From: Candidatus Coxiella mudrowiae
GTDB taxonomy: Bacteria > Pseudomonadota > Gammaproteobacteria > Coxiellales > Coxiellaceae
Length of the DNA stretch: 64,000 nt
Assembly (NCBI GenBank): GCA_001077715.1
Contig: CP011126.1
Span: 1,240,001-1,304,000, forward strand
Reading direction: 5' to 3'
Positions 30,414-40,930 of this stretch are shown piece by piece (the stretch's first letter is position 1; every line of letters starts with the position of its first letter). The position numbers and the translations under genes are program-made. The notes beneath the pieces are model-generated. The model made no database searches and was not told where the DNA came from. It saw only the letters and a list, made by a program, of their open reading frames with translations.

Positions 30414-31130
30414 ATGTTGAAAAAATTTGTAATCGGCTCGACAGCTGTTGCCACTTTTGGTCTTTGCACCGATGCTTTAGCTGATTCGATGGATTCATCG
30501 GGTTCCAATGGTACTGGTTTTTACGTTCGCGGCGAAGGAGGTTACGGATGGGCTGACTCCAAAGCTAACAAAGTTATTCGTTTTCCAGCCGGCATTGTAG
30601 CTCCACTGGATGTACAACCTACGTTAAGCACCAATAACAAAAAAAGTCTTGGATTTACGGGTCGTATTGCTGCCGGTTATAGCATCAACCAATATTTTGG
30701 TATTGAAACCGGTTTTAACGTGTACCATCCAGCTTACCGATCTTTGACCTTCAAAGGTAATCTTCCTTTACCTCAAGGGAAAACCGGTACGGGAGCTGCC
30801 AAAACTTCCTTGTATGCTTTTGACTTAATGGGCAAAGCAACTATCCTCTTCAATAATTTTTACGCTTTTTTAGAAGGTGGTTCTGCTTACGTTCACGCAA
30901 AAAATAGTGCTTTAACAGCAAACTTTGGCAACAATCCAATAACCTTCTTGAAAGCAAGCTCTAAAGGTTTTGTTCGACCGAAAGTTGGTGCGGGTATTGG
31001 TTACAACCTCACTTCCAATTTGGCTGTTGATGTTTCCTATTCTCGTATTTTTGGAAAAGGCTCCATTAGCAATCCTAATTATTTACCTAACTTAAACACC
31101 ACCATAGTCGGTTTAACTTATAAGTTTTAA
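30414..31130 (+). CDS. ompA: OmpA-type outer membrane beta-barrel protein (Coxiella invasin family)
   Basis: 238 residues. Signal peptide MLKKFVIGSTAVATFGLCTD with a cleavage site after DALA. The mature chain has alternating beta strands (GFYVRGEGGYGWADS, GRIAAGYSINQYFGIETGF, YAFDLMGKATILFNNFYAFL, AVDVSYSRIFGKG) and ends in the aromatic YKF expected of barrel proteins. It matches the 8-strand OmpA-like protein of C. burnetii (CBU_1260), reported as an adhesin/invasin for non-phagocytic cells. A strong AGAGGA lies 8 nt before ATG 30414. It is intact while most surface or secreted genes nearby are decayed, suggesting continued need. Confidence 0.9.
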   Translation: MLKKFVIGSTAVATFGLCTDALADSMDSSGSNGTGFYVRGEGGYGWADSKANKVIRFPAGIVAPLDVQPTLSTNNKKSLGFTGRIAAGYSINQYFGIETGFNVYHPAYRSLTFKGNLPLPQGKTGTGAAKTSLYAFDLMGKATILFNNFYAFLEGGSAYVHAKNSALTANFGNNPITFLKASSKGFVRPKVGAGIGYNLTSNLAVDVSYSRIFGKGSISNPNYLPNLNTTIVGLTYKF

Positions 31131-31241
31131 GGTAAAGCACGTTCACTTAAAAATGGGTTTTACGACCTTTTTTTATAACAATAGATAGATACCGATAGGA
31201 TTCATCAAAATTCTAATAAAACTTACTTCAGGAAATTGAAC

Positions 31242-32501
31242 ATGAAGTTTTTATCTTCCCGCGCAAGAGTAATTTTTTTTCATGTAGTCAGCTTGTCTCT
31301 TTCTTTTGGGATAGTCACTGCTTGGGCAGGCGACCCAAACAGCACAGCTCAAAAAAATCTAACTTTAGCAAAAACTGCTACGAATCAAGTACCCGAAACA
31401 CCTCCCTCTTTAGTCCCTCCGCCCCCGAATTTAAATGTAAAAGGGTATGTGTTGATGGACGCCAATTCCGGTGCCATTATCGCCGAAAAAAATATGAATC
31501 AGCGCCTTCAGCCTGCAAGCTTAACCAAATTAATGACGCTTTATTTAGCTTTCCAAGCGCTTAAGAGTGGGCAAATACACTTAGACGATAAAGCGAGCGT
31601 CAGTGTTAGTGCATGGAGAACAGACGGTTCTCGCATGTTCTTAAAAGAGGGCTCAAGTGTACCTGTCGATTCTCTGATCCAAGGAATAATTGTTGCTTCC
31701 GGTAATGATGCGTGTGTGACCGTAGCCCAGTATATTGCTGGCACAGAACAGACCTTTGCCCAAATGATGAATCAAACGGCACAGCGTCTCGGAATGAAAA
31801 GTTCACATTATGTGGATTCCCAAGGATTACCCAATCCCGATCATTACTCCACCGCTTATGATATAGCTCTTTTAACCCGTGCTATTATTAAAGACTTTCC
31901 TGAATATTATCATTTCTTTTCTCAGAAATGGTTAACCTACAATAATATTAAACAACCCAATCGCAACCGCTTGCTCTGGCGTGATAATTCCGTAGACGGT
32001 TTAAAAACGGGACATACCGAAGAGGCTGGTTATTGTTTAATTGCATCCACCCAACGGGAAGGAATGCGCTTAATTTCCGTGGTGTTGGGAGCACCTACTG
32101 ATAGCGACCGTGCGGACGATTCCGAAGCATTGCTAAATTACGGATTTCGTTTTTATCAAACTCAACGGCTATTTAACGTCCATATTCCCATTACTCAGAA
32201 ACGGATTTGGTTCGGTAAGGAAAAATACGCCTCTTTTGGTTTAGCAAATCCTTTATATGTTACCTTTCCTATAGGAGATAACAAAAATTTAAAAGCCACT
32301 ATACAATTTTCAGAACCGCATTTACGAGCACCGTTAAATGAAGGTCAATCCTACGGCGTCATTAATATCTCACTCAATGGAAAATTAATGGCTACAGCAC
32401 CTTTAATTGCGCTGCAAAAATATTCTACGGCGGGTTTATTATCTCGAATGTGGGATCATATAGCTTTATTCTTTAAAGGGATTTTTAGCAAAGCATCATG
32501 A
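31242..32501 (+). CDS. dacA: D-alanyl-D-alanine carboxypeptidase (PBP5/6 type)
   Basis: Periplasmic penicillin-binding protein that trims the pentapeptide of peptidoglycan. 419 residues from ATG 31242, with AGGAA 8 nt upstream; an in-frame TTG at 31236 is less likely. A signal peptide of ~30 residues is followed by a Pro-rich linker. Active-site motifs SxxK (PASLTKLMT), SxN (ASGNDAC) and KTG (DGLKTGHTEEAGYC) are intact. The C-terminal PBP5_C domain ends in an amphipathic helix (LLSRMWDHIALFFKGIF) for membrane attachment. Confidence 0.95.
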   Translation: MKFLSSRARVIFFHVVSLSLSFGIVTAWAGDPNSTAQKNLTLAKTATNQVPETPPSLVPPPPNLNVKGYVLMDANSGAIIAEKNMNQRLQPASLTKLMTLYLAFQALKSGQIHLDDKASVSVSAWRTDGSRMFLKEGSSVPVDSLIQGIIVASGNDACVTVAQYIAGTEQTFAQMMNQTAQRLGMKSSHYVDSQGLPNPDHYSTAYDIALLTRAIIKDFPEYYHFFSQKWLTYNNIKQPNRNRLLWRDNSVDGLKTGHTEEAGYCLIASTQREGMRLISVVLGAPTDSDRADDSEALLNYGFRFYQTQRLFNVHIPITQKRIWFGKEKYASFGLANPLYVTFPIGDNKNLKATIQFSEPHLRAPLNEGQSYGVINISLNGKLMATAPLIALQKYSTAGLLSRMWDHIALFFKGIFSKAS

Positions 32502-32639
32502 AGGATGAAACGATTAAGCCATGATGCCCATTTTTTAGCCTTTAGCATCACAGTTCACGCTGGAAACAAAGCAACGCTAGATGCTTGATACCAAGAGTTA
32601 AGTAGTTCGCCACTTGTTCTTATGGTTCTGTAAGAATTC

Positions 32640-33800
32640 TGTCAGAGAAAGGAAATTGCCCCTTCCACTACAAAACCCCTGGTACAATATTTGAACCTAA
32701 TCTGTCAGCAGTAGTTTTTATCTCGAAGGTATTACCTCCGTCGGTACTAATCGAAAATCCATCCGTCGTTCCAACATACAGCTTCTGTCTGTCTTTGCTG
32801 ACCATGATCATACCCAACTAAGTTGCTTCCTAAACCATTCGCCGTGGTTCTGGTTGTAAAAGACTGTCCGCCGTTGGAACTAATAGCCAATCCTTCCGAG
32901 GTACCCACATATACCCGCTGGCCGTCTTCACTGACAAATACAAACTTGACATATTAGTAGGCAAGTTAGCGTTTGCTATGGTTCGATTTGTGAAAGTTTG
33001 TCCTCCCATCTGTGCTGTGATGGAAAGACCATCAGTGCCTCTCCCTCAAGAGGCGTAGTCGCTGCATAGACTCACTGGCCATCAGGATGATGGCTAAGCC
33101 AGCAACAACATTGCTTCCTAACCCATTGGAGTAGTTACCATTTACAAAAGTTTGGCCACCGTTCGTACTAATTGAAAGTCCTTCAAAGTCCCCACATAAA
33201 TACCTTGTCCATCGGGGGTGACAGCAAGTCCTCTTGTGCTGTTATTACCTAAACCACCTACAGTTGGGGGTTCGATTAACAAAGGTCTGTCCTCCATTCG
33301 TGCTAATGGAAAGACCTCCGCCAGGTTTATCAGGATTGGGGGCGGCAAGTAGCCGCATATAAGTGTTGGCCGTTTTCCCTGGGTGTATACGCCAAAAACC
33401 ATATTACTGCCTAATCCATCCGCCGTTGTTTTGTTAGTAAACGTCTCGACTTGATTTGTACTTTCTCGGCCAATAGAGACCACCATTAGTTCCTTCAAAA
33501 ACAATAGTGGGACCAGGCGGAGGTGGTGGCGAAGAACCGACGGGAGCGATTTTTACATTAAATGCTGCCGCCAGTGAAAAACAAAGTAACCCATTAAAGC
33601 CAAAAACCCAGACTTAGAATATCAATGCCTTCTTTACTTCCTACCTATATTTTTACTCCCAGCGTACAAGCTCCACCATTTGGTAAAGTTTGATTTTGGT
33701 TACACGTAGTCGTGTCCCAGAGTCCAATGAAGTTGTTATTAAAATAAGGGAAGATAATTGGCTTCATAACTAACATTGGGGATGGAAGCCCCCGGGGGCT
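32640..33800 (-). pseudogene. Beta-propeller repeat protein relic
   Basis: Minus-strand remains of a secreted repeat protein. At least six copies of a ~40-residue unit can be read in changing frames, with the consensus ISTNGGQTFTNRT, ADGLGSN, then V-x-x-VYV and DGQ-IYVGT. A Pro-rich segment IAPVGSSPPPPPGPTIVFEG (about 33490-33550) precedes the first unit. The longest open piece is 33142-33504. The unit resembles WD/Ycf48-like or sialidase-type propeller blades. Multiple stops and frameshifts show that it is dead. Likely exported in its working state; substrate unknown. Confidence 0.6.
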
Positions 33801-33959
33801 ATATACTAGTCACCGTAAAGAGAGTTACAGGACTATTATTTTTAGGCACAGTGGCTGATGCTCCTGTTTAGAAACATGTTAAAAACAGGCTTGCAAACTC
33901 CCAACAAAGGGATAATTATTAAGCTCACTAAAAGAAAAAATAACGTCCTGATTTTTTTT

Positions 33960-34632
33960 ATAGTCCCTCTTCTCACAAAACAGTAAACTCATTGTCAGAA
34001 AATGAACTTAACACACCCGATTGCAGAGCTTGGTTTGTATTTTGAATGTCACTAGGTTTAAACTTCGCACGCCATATCGATACCTACTCGTAACCAAACT
34101 CCACTGCTAAATGTCGTCGAATGGGGTAAGAGATACCGACTCCCAATGCATAGGAAAATGCACTTTGAGTATTAGGTTGGAAAAAGGATCGCATTGGAGC
34201 AGGCGTACTTCCCTAGCAAAGGTACTTCTTTATAATCCTGTAGATGATTCCAGGCCATGCCCAAACCCGCAGAAAAATAGGGTTGCACACCATTCCGTAC
34301 CCATTTAAATCAACTTTATACTAGCAATAAGTAGCTTTTCGCTTTGTAAGAATAATGAAGTGCATCGAAATCAGGGGCGATATTTACAAAATAAGCCCTT
34401 TGCAGGGCTAATCCAAAACAAAATTGATACACTAACCCCATTGATAACCTACCATCGCCCTAAATAAACCTGCCACATCCGTGTCACAATCCGCTTCATA
34501 GCGGTTCACTAAAGTTGGGGGTATCAAGTAAAACATTTTGTGTTTTCCAGCAATAGAAAGGCCAATGCCTGTGTTGAGTGCACCAAACCAACTGGCGTAG
34601 ACGGAAGAGCTTGTAAATAGAAAAGATAACAA
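33960..34632 (-). pseudogene. Outer-membrane beta-barrel protein relic
   Basis: Opacity-porin-like barrel relic. The N-terminal 66 codons (34432-34632) read LFTSSSVYASWFGALNTGIG with a signal-peptide end at VYA, then ADVAGLFRAMVGYQWG-type strands. Later frames show SAFSYALGVGISYPIRRHLA and VEFGYEWVSIWRAKFKPSD (34060-34160). Barrel-like strand pattern and frame breaks support a decayed outer-membrane protein; it is distinct from the intact ompA at 30414. Confidence 0.6.
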
Positions 34633-34775
34633 CGAAAAAATGATAAGAAATTTACCAATAGAGAAAATTTTATTTAAATTGTCGATTTTAGTAGGATAAT
34701 CCTTTCATTAATTTAGAATCCAACTATAAAATTTTAAAGATCCATTGTCTACTAAAAATTAAGGGGGAAAAGCGA

Positions 34776-35347
34776 AATGGATAATTGCTTTTTTGCTTAC
34801 CAAAATTCTCCTTACACTTTTCATTGTTATTTTACCCGTTTATTGGAAATTATAGACTTCAAAATTTTTTTTGCTGTCAGATATTACTTTTTTTATTATG
34901 CTCTTGGCCTTGTGGTTAAATTCCTCTCTGTTCATTAGTACGGCTATCATTAGCATTCTTATACCGGAATTATCGTAGGATATTGATTTTTTTTAAATTA
35001 ATTACCCGTCGTCGTTTGTTTCAAATTACCAATTACATGTTTAATCTAGCCCATTCACTTTTCCTTCGCTGGTTTTCTCTTTTTCATGTTGTCTTACAGA
35101 TTATTTGGATTTGGTGGCTTTTTCTCTGGGGTTAGAATCAAAAAGCACCACCTTACACTACGGTTCTGATTTGGGTGATATTGTTTTAATTACTTATTTT
35201 TTCACTGATCCACAAAAAATATTAACTGGGTATTTTTACCTAGATATTTCAAGTGAGAAAAGAAGTCTTCGTTCGCTTAGCTCATCTTTCTTTTTGGGAT
35301 CGATTCCCCTCTTTATGATCTGGCCTTTGCACCTTATTCCTGAGTAA
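34776..35347 (+). pseudogene. Polytopic membrane protein relic
   Basis: Hydrophobic coding traces in three plus-strand frames: KWIIAFLLTKILLTLFIVIL, SDITFFIMLLALWLNSSLFI, LFHVVLQIIWIWWLFLWG, then TDPQKNINWVFLPRYFK when frames are combined. The order resembles a small polytopic protein family with a conserved NINWV segment that I recall but cannot name. No continuous frame longer than 80 codons remains. Confidence 0.45.
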
Positions 35348-35359
35348 AATACTGTCATC

Positions 35360-36022
35360 ATGGATGTTATCATTCGCCAGTTCAATCAAGTAATGCCTTA
35401 TCAACCCGTTTGGCAAGCCATGCGGATGTTTACTTCTCAACGAAAACCTACCACCACAGATGAAATTTGGATGTTAGAACATCTGCCTGTTTTTACGCAA
35501 GGATTAGCGGGCAAGCCAGAACATGTACTTAATACTCATGAGATTCCACTTATCCAATGCGACAGAGGTGGACAAGTTACTTACCATGGACCAGGGCAGC
35601 TCATGGTGTATCTGTTGCTTGATCTTAATCGTCTCAACCTTAAGACTCGATCCTTTGTACGCGCTATCGAAAACAGCGTTATTGACTATTTAAAACAATT
35701 AGGAATCAACGCCCAAGGAAAGGAAGAAGCACCTGGCGTCTATGTCGGAGAAGCAAAAATAGGGTCCATCGGTCTTCGCATGCGCAAAGGATCGAGCTAC
35801 CATGGATTAGCATTTAATGTAGCAATGGATTTAACCCCTTTTACTTATATTAATCCTTGTGGATTCAAAGGATTAATGATGACACAAGTACGTGATTATG
35901 TGAGCAATATTAATTTGCCTACGGTTCGCCAAGCAATCATTCGACCTCTCCTAAAGAATTTCGGATATAATCAGCTTCTCATCAAAACAGAAACCACGCT
36001 GGAGTCTTTCACCGATGTCTAA
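35360..36022 (+). CDS. lipB: Octanoyl-ACP:protein octanoyltransferase
   Basis: Transfers octanoyl from ACP to lipoyl domains, the first step of de novo lipoate synthesis. 220 residues. Conserved [20 protein letters not shown], catalytic lysine in AKIGSIGLR, and catalytic cysteine in INPCGFKGL. The 3' end overlaps lipA by 8 bp. No strong Shine-Dalgarno before ATG 35360. Intact. Confidence 0.96.
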   Translation: MDVIIRQFNQVMPYQPVWQAMRMFTSQRKPTTTDEIWMLEHLPVFTQGLAGKPEHVLNTHEIPLIQCDRGGQVTYHGPGQLMVYLLLDLNRLNLKTRSFVRAIENSVIDYLKQLGINAQGKEEAPGVYVGEAKIGSIGLRMRKGSSYHGLAFNVAMDLTPFTYINPCGFKGLMMTQVRDYVSNINLPTVRQAIIRPLLKNFGYNQLLIKTETTLESFTDV

Positions 36023-36962
36023 GTATGACCCAACTCAGAAAACTCTCGGAAAAGAAAAATTGTCACGCATTCCCATTAAAATCGAGGCTACCGATACGCC
36101 GCTGCACAAACCTGATTGGATTCGCATTCGTTTATCTACCGACAACAAAGTCGCTCAACTGAAAAAATTACTTCGAAAAAATCGGCTGGTGACAGTCTGT
36201 GAAGAAGCTTCTTGTCCAAATTTAAATGAATGCTTTGGTCACGGTACCACAACCTTCATGATTATGGGTGACAAATGTACCCGTCGTTGTAGTTTTTGTG
36301 ATGTGGGCCATGGGCGTCCCGATCCTCTCGATCCTGAAGAACCCATCAATTTGGCTAACACTGTAAATCTCATAGCTTTAAAATATGTGGTTATCACATC
36401 AGTGGACCGTGATGATCTACGAGATGGAGGGGCTTTGCATTACGTCCAATGTATTAAGGCCGTACGCGAAAAAAACCCAACGATTAAAATTGAAATTTTA
36501 GTTCCTGATTTTCGTGGACGAATGGAAAAAGCTTTGGACATTCTTGCACAAGGACTGCCGGATGTTTTTAATCACAATATTGAAACAGCTTCTCGATTAT
36601 ATAAGCAAGCTCGACCTGGCGCGGACTATCAATGGTCCTTAACCTTATTACAGCAATTTAAAAAGCGCTTTCCTGAAATTCCTACTAAATCAGGCATGAT
36701 GTTGGGGCTTGGGGAAACGCGTGAAGAAGTGAAAGTAGTGATGCAAGATTTACGCAAACACAATGTGGACATGTTAACACTCGGCCAATATTTACAGCCT
36801 ACCCGTTATCACATGTGTGTCGATCGCTATGTTACTCCTCAAGAATTTCGTGAATTAGGCGAACTTGCAAAAAGTTTAGGATTTATGAATGTCGCCAGTG
36901 GCCCCTTAGTTCGCTCTTCGTACCATGCCGATTTACAGGCGAAAGGGGATATAATTTTATAA
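36015..36962 (+). CDS. lipA: Lipoyl synthase
   Basis: Radical-SAM enzyme inserting two sulfurs into octanoyl groups, consuming its auxiliary [4Fe-4S] cluster. 315 residues. Auxiliary-cluster cysteines lie in [13 protein letters not shown] and the SAM-cluster motif in [10 protein letters not shown]; the C-terminal serine ligand is in [14 protein letters not shown] lies ~10 nt before ATG 36015, inside lipB, indicating coupling. Dependence on Fe-S supply links it to the SUF operon at the left of the window. Confidence 0.97.
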   Translation: MSKYDPTQKTLGKEKLSRIPIKIEATDTPLHKPDWIRIRLSTDNKVAQLKKLLRKNRLVTVCEEASCPNLNECFGHGTTTFMIMGDKCTRRCSFCDVGHGRPDPLDPEEPINLANTVNLIALKYVVITSVDRDDLRDGGALHYVQCIKAVREKNPTIKIEILVPDFRGRMEKALDILAQGLPDVFNHNIETASRLYKQARPGADYQWSLTLLQQFKKRFPEIPTKSGMMLGLGETREEVKVVMQDLRKHNVDMLTLGQYLQPTRYHMCVDRYVTPQEFRELGELAKSLGFMNVASGPLVRSSYHADLQAKGDIIL

Positions 36963-37001
36963 ATTTTCTCATTTCTTAAATGGCAATATAAAAATAATCG
37001 G

Positions 37002-39074
37002 ATGATTGAGCATTACCTGACGCAAATTAATCATTACCTACAGGCTCACGCCTATATAGGGATATTATTTGCTTTTCTCGTGTCGCTCGCTGAATCCTTA
37101 CCTTTAGTTGGAACTATTATACCCGGTTCTATCACCATGTCGATTATTGGTATTCTAGTAGGTCAAGGGATGATTTCGTTAGATGCCACTTTATTTTGGG
37201 CGTCGATTGGTGCGTTAGCAGGGGATACTGTCGGTTTTTTTGTAGGAAAACATTATAATGAACGCCTTCGTCTGATCTGGCCTTTCAAACGATATCCTCA
37301 ATGGTTAACGGTGGGAGAAGCCTTTTTCAGAAAACACGGTGGGAAAAGTATTTTAATTGGCCGTTTTGTGGGTCCGGTAAGAAGTTCCGTTCCATTAATT
37401 GCAGGCCTTTTGAAAATGAGCTGGCCACGTTTTTTTCTTGCAGCCATTCCTTCAGCAATACTTTGGGCAATCGCTTATTTATTACCTGGAGTGCTTATCG
37501 GCACAGTCTCCTTGCAATTGCCCCGGCATGTAACCACTACGTTTATATTAACGGGATTAGCTATTATCGTTTTGGTTTGGTTGGTTTTTGGGGCTATCCA
37601 GCGTTCTTTCAGTTACTTAATTTCCATGGTTAATGACGCCATCGACCGTTTGTGGCAATGGTTATATCTTCACCATTCTTCACGCTTTTTATTACGACTT
37701 ATTACTAACCATAGAATTCCTACCGATCATCATCAATTAACTATGCTACTGTTAGCATTTCTAAGTCTTTGTTGTTTTTTCGTATTAGTTATTGTTGTCG
37801 CCATACTAGGGCCCGCAACTAACTTTAATGAACCTTTGTTTTATTTCTTAGAAAGTTTACGATTGCCCAACGCTGATAAATTTTTTACAATCATAACAAT
37901 TCTAGGCGATCCTAAGGTAATAATTAGCATCGTTTTACTCTTCATAGCCGCCCTTCTTATTAAAAAACTTTGGCGCCCTGCCTTACATTTAACAGCCCTT
38001 ACCCTAACAGCAGGTTGTCTTACTTTTGTTTTAAAAAAATTAATTTATTCTCCCAGGCCCGCCAGCTTTTTAGTTTTTGATCACTCCTCTTCTTTTCCCA
38101 GTGGCCACATAAGTCTTAGCCTTCCTGCCCTGGGTTTTATTGCCTTCTTAACTTCTCAGCAGATACCTAAAAAATGGCACTGGATTCCTTACACCATTGC
38201 AACCATTTTAATTATTTTAATAGGCTATTCTCGTTTATATTTAGGCGCGCACTGGCTAGAAGACGCTTTAGCTAGTCTTTTTCTCGGATTTTCAATTTTG
38301 TTGAGTGTTATCATTTCATATCAACGCTATCCTCCCAAAGCCTTTGGTAATTTAAAATGGTTAATTTTTTTAATTCTTGCTATTACCTTTCCTTGGGCTG
38401 GCTTTAGCAAAGTAAAATACCACACTCTTATGCACTCACCCATATTAGCTATCCAAGAAACAACTATTGAGGATTGGTGGCAAGATCCTTCACGATATAT
38501 TCCTATTTTCCGGCTTAACCGATTCGGACATCCCACTCAACCTTTTAACATTCAGTGGGTGGACGGATTAAGTACTATCGAACAAACATTAGAGCAGCAT
38601 GGGTGGAAAATTATTCATAGTAAAACCGATGTCCAAACTGTATTAGGACGATTCGCAAGTTATAAACCTGAGCACCATTTACCATTATTTCCTTGGCTTC
38701 ATCGAAGCAAACCGCCAGTTTTATTTATGATTAAACACCTTCCCCATGCAACTACTATTGTCGAACTTAGATTATGGGAATCGGGCGTGCGGTTTGAAGA
38801 TGCTACCTTACCTCTCTGGATAGGTTCAATTAATTATCATCTAGCACCTAAGCATTTAATCACTCTGCATCGACCTCATGAGATTACGTGGTTGAATGGT
38901 GGAGGAATCAATCAACTTATTCCAGCCCTATCTGGCTATCAATGGAGAAAACTACAGATTCATCCACCTGGAAAATCCAAAAAAATCCACCGTCTCCCCG
39001 ACTGGAATGGAACTTTGCTCCTTATTCGATCTCAGGAAGGAGGAATATATACTATCTTATTGAAAATTAATTAA
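37002..39074 (+). CDS. DedA-PAP2-LssY fusion membrane protein
   Basis: 690 residues, three modules. Residues 1-200: DedA/SNARE-associated (VTT) domain (ESLPLVGTIIPGS, GDTVGFFVGKHYNERL, GRFVGPVRSSVPLIAGL). Residues ~230-450: PAP2 phosphatase with signature K-x6-RP (KKLIYSPRPA), PSGH (SSFPSGHIS) and SRLYLGAHWLEDALAS. Residues ~480-690: LssY C-terminal domain. It probably acts on undecaprenyl diphosphate or other lipid phosphates at the inner membrane. The architecture is known in Legionella and Coxiella. Intact, 39 bp after lipA. Confidence 0.9.
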   Translation: MIEHYLTQINHYLQAHAYIGILFAFLVSLAESLPLVGTIIPGSITMSIIGILVGQGMISLDATLFWASIGALAGDTVGFFVGKHYNERLRLIWPFKRYPQWLTVGEAFFRKHGGKSILIGRFVGPVRSSVPLIAGLLKMSWPRFFLAAIPSAILWAIAYLLPGVLIGTVSLQLPRHVTTTFILTGLAIIVLVWLVFGAIQRSFSYLISMVNDAIDRLWQWLYLHHSSRFLLRLITNHRIPTDHHQLTMLLLAFLSLCCFFVLVIVVAILGPATNFNEPLFYFLESLRLPNADKFFTIITILGDPKVIISIVLLFIAALLIKKLWRPALHLTALTLTAGCLTFVLKKLIYSPRPASFLVFDHSSSFPSGHISLSLPALGFIAFLTSQQIPKKWHWIPYTIATILIILIGYSRLYLGAHWLEDALASLFLGFSILLSVIISYQRYPPKAFGNLKWLIFLILAITFPWAGFSKVKYHTLMHSPILAIQETTIEDWWQDPSRYIPIFRLNRFGHPTQPFNIQWVDGLSTIEQTLEQHGWKIIHSKTDVQTVLGRFASYKPEHHLPLFPWLHRSKPPVLFMIKHLPHATTIVELRLWESGVRFEDATLPLWIGSINYHLAPKHLITLHRPHEITWLNGGGINQLIPALSGYQWRKLQIHPPGKSKKIHRLPDWNGTLLLIRSQEGGIYTILLKIN

Positions 39075-39109
39075 AAATTCTTTTACAGGCCAAGTTACAT
39101 TTTTTCTGC

Positions 39110-39307
39110 TATAGTATCATTAATTAAAAAATAGGAGATATTCCCATAGAAAGACAAAGTCAATCTCAACAACAAGCTGGACGAGTATAACAACGACCTT
39201 CTGCCAATCCAAGTTGCCAAAATACACGAGTACAAAGATAATCTTTAAAGATAAATCTTTGATTAACCCCTCCTACTGAGCGTTTACAAAGTGGGAGGTG
39301 TTTTTTT
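39110..39307 (+). other. Possible small transcription unit (small ORF or sRNA)
   Basis: A TATAGT box (39110-39115) is followed by an AGGAG at 39133-39137, a codon series starting with ATA (39146) that reads ERQSQSQQQAGRV then TAA, further readable to NTRVQR, and a strong terminator at 39267-39307. The -35 region is poor. It may be a decayed small-protein gene whose ATG became ATA, or a small RNA. It lies after the DedA fusion gene. Confidence 0.4.
39267..39307 (+). terminator. Rho-independent terminator
   Basis: Stem ACCCCTCCTACT / AGTGGGAGGTGT with one or two G-U pairs, loop gagcgtttacaa, followed by seven T residues (39301-39307). It would end transcripts of the small unit or the DedA fusion gene. 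Confidence 0.75.
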
Positions 39308-39322
39308 AAAGGCCATATTTTT

Positions 39323-40284
39323 GCCACAGTACGTATTATCATTCTAATATCCTTCCACACAATAATTCCGGAATGAACGTCGTAATCTTGAAAAGTAACT
39401 TGCCAAACGAAGGAACGCTCGCTGAGAAAATCCAATGGCATAAATAGCTTTCGTGCACTGAGGTAAATAAATAGCCAATATTCTCTTCGGATGAGCTATA
39501 TCGCGCTCTAAAAGCAGTAAATTATTGCGAATGAGGTTCTCTCGAACACATTGAGCAGTCTCTACTTTTAATCCGGTGTTGTCATACAAAATCCAATCAT
39601 TCAGTCAAACGGAAAAACGAATAGGAAGTAAATAAAAATTAATAATTCTTTCTACGGCTATCTTTCTACAGCTATTTTTACTAATTCACGAATAATAATC
39701 ATGGAAGAATGAGAGGACCCCAAAACAGCAATTGTATCGCCAGATTCATAAATTGCCGCTAATTTTTTGGGGTTAAGGACATCAATAAATATTAATTGGG
39801 GTCACATTTTCGTAATGATTTTCATATTGAGGCAATGTTTTGGGAGTGGGCCCCATAACCAATCTTTTATTGATATTTCATGTACAAATGTGCACTCAGC
39901 ATAAACTCGACTTTTTAAATAATCGTTAAATAATCATTAATCCATTGTAAAGGTTCAGCGACCTGACCTCTTTCAGATAACAAAAATTATTTTCATTTTC
40001 ATTTAATGAGTCGATCGGAAAAGGATTTGAACTACTTGACGTAGTTAAATGATTTGTAGCCATTTAAAAAATTCCAAAAATAATTTAACCGCCATATTAG
40101 AGATCACCCCCCCAATATCGGCCAAAATCGCCCACTCGCCCACTTGAAAATGAGAATCCTACCAGACAATAGTGATGAGCTGAAACCCCTAAGTCTAAAA
40201 GCTCTCCTAATGCTGCTAACCATGCTGGACCTGCAAACCAACCACCGCGTATTTGAAATCGGTTGCTGAGCCCATTAATTAGTT
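39323..40284 (-). pseudogene. FAD/NAD(P)-dependent oxidoreductase relic
   Basis: The N-terminal end (40284 downward) reads GPAWLAALGELLDLGV, a damaged GAGPAG FAD-binding motif, then VGDFGRYWG, SNMAVKLFLEFF. After several stops, LGSSHSSMIIIREL (a second dinucleotide-binding motif, near 39700) and CVRENLIRNNLLLLERDIAH follow, ending near 39323. This is the order of two-dinucleotide-fold flavoproteins. Heavily broken; includes an 11-bp-period duplication at 39915-39935. Confidence 0.6.
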
Positions 40285-40291
40285 TCCCTTA

Positions 40292-40801
40292 CTAACTATT
40301 CGTATACCCCCTCCGTTTTCGCCGTTCATCGGCTTCTGCACGCCGATGTTGTCGACGATAATCCGCTTCTTCATAACGACGCTTTTCAATATCTGTCTCA
40401 GGTATTACACCAGGAACTTCGATGGGACTGCGATTTTCGTCTACCGCCACAAAAGTAAAATAGGCTGATAAAATATGACGGACCTCTCTTGTTCTTGAGT
40501 TTTCGGCTAACACTTTGACCCCAACTTCCATAGAAGTACACCAAGCACGATTCAGTGAGGCTCGAATTAACAAAACATCACCTCGTGTGGCCGGAGCCAA
40601 AAAATGCAAAGCATCTACTGAAGCCGTTACACACGTACAACCACTATGCCGCTCAGCGACCACCAATGCAGTTCGATCTAAAATGGCCATTACCAATCCG
40701 CCGAATACCGTATCCGTAGCATTTAAGTCATTAGGGAAAATTTTATAAGTTTGATCATGTATAGCAGATTCTGATACCATTTTTGCTTTTTTAGGTTCCA
40801 T
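40292..40801 (-). CDS. Acyl-CoA thioesterase (hotdog fold, YciA/ACOT type)
   Basis: About 169 residues from ATG 40801 ([20 protein letters not shown]); an upstream in-frame start at 40846 would add 15 residues. Hotdog-fold motifs are [20 protein letters not shown] (substrate-binding helix with Asn and Asp), [20 protein letters not shown] and [15 protein letters not shown] basic C-terminal tail ([17 protein letters not shown]) is longer than in E. coli YciA. It hydrolyses acyl-CoAs; chain-length preference cannot be read. Intact between two relics. Confidence 0.85.
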   Translation of the reverse strand: MEPKKAKMVSESAIHDQTYKIFPNDLNATDTVFGGLVMAILDRTALVVAERHSGCTCVTASVDALHFLAPATRGDVLLIRASLNRAWCTSMEVGVKVLAENSRTREVRHILSAYFTFVAVDENRSPIEVPGVIPETDIEKRRYEEADYRRQHRRAEADERRKRRGYTNS

Positions 40802-40930
40802 TAATACCTCTTGAGTAGACAAAATGATACCAAAATGGACCGCCATAGCCTATAGATATAAAGTAGACATAATTAATGGCGATAGTTTTAACTGAGTTAG
40901 GAGAAACTTCGATAAAAACGGAGAATTTTT

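Noticed and set aside
32690-33500. Possible CRISPR-like repeated region
   Set aside because: Units are ~120-140 bp, diverged and protein-coding in character (propeller blades); no short identical repeats with unique spacers exist anywhere in the window.
39166-39441. 91-codon minus-strand frame across the terminator at 39267-39307
   Set aside because: Half of it overlaps the small transcription unit and hairpin on the other strand; only its upstream part belongs to the flavoprotein relic.
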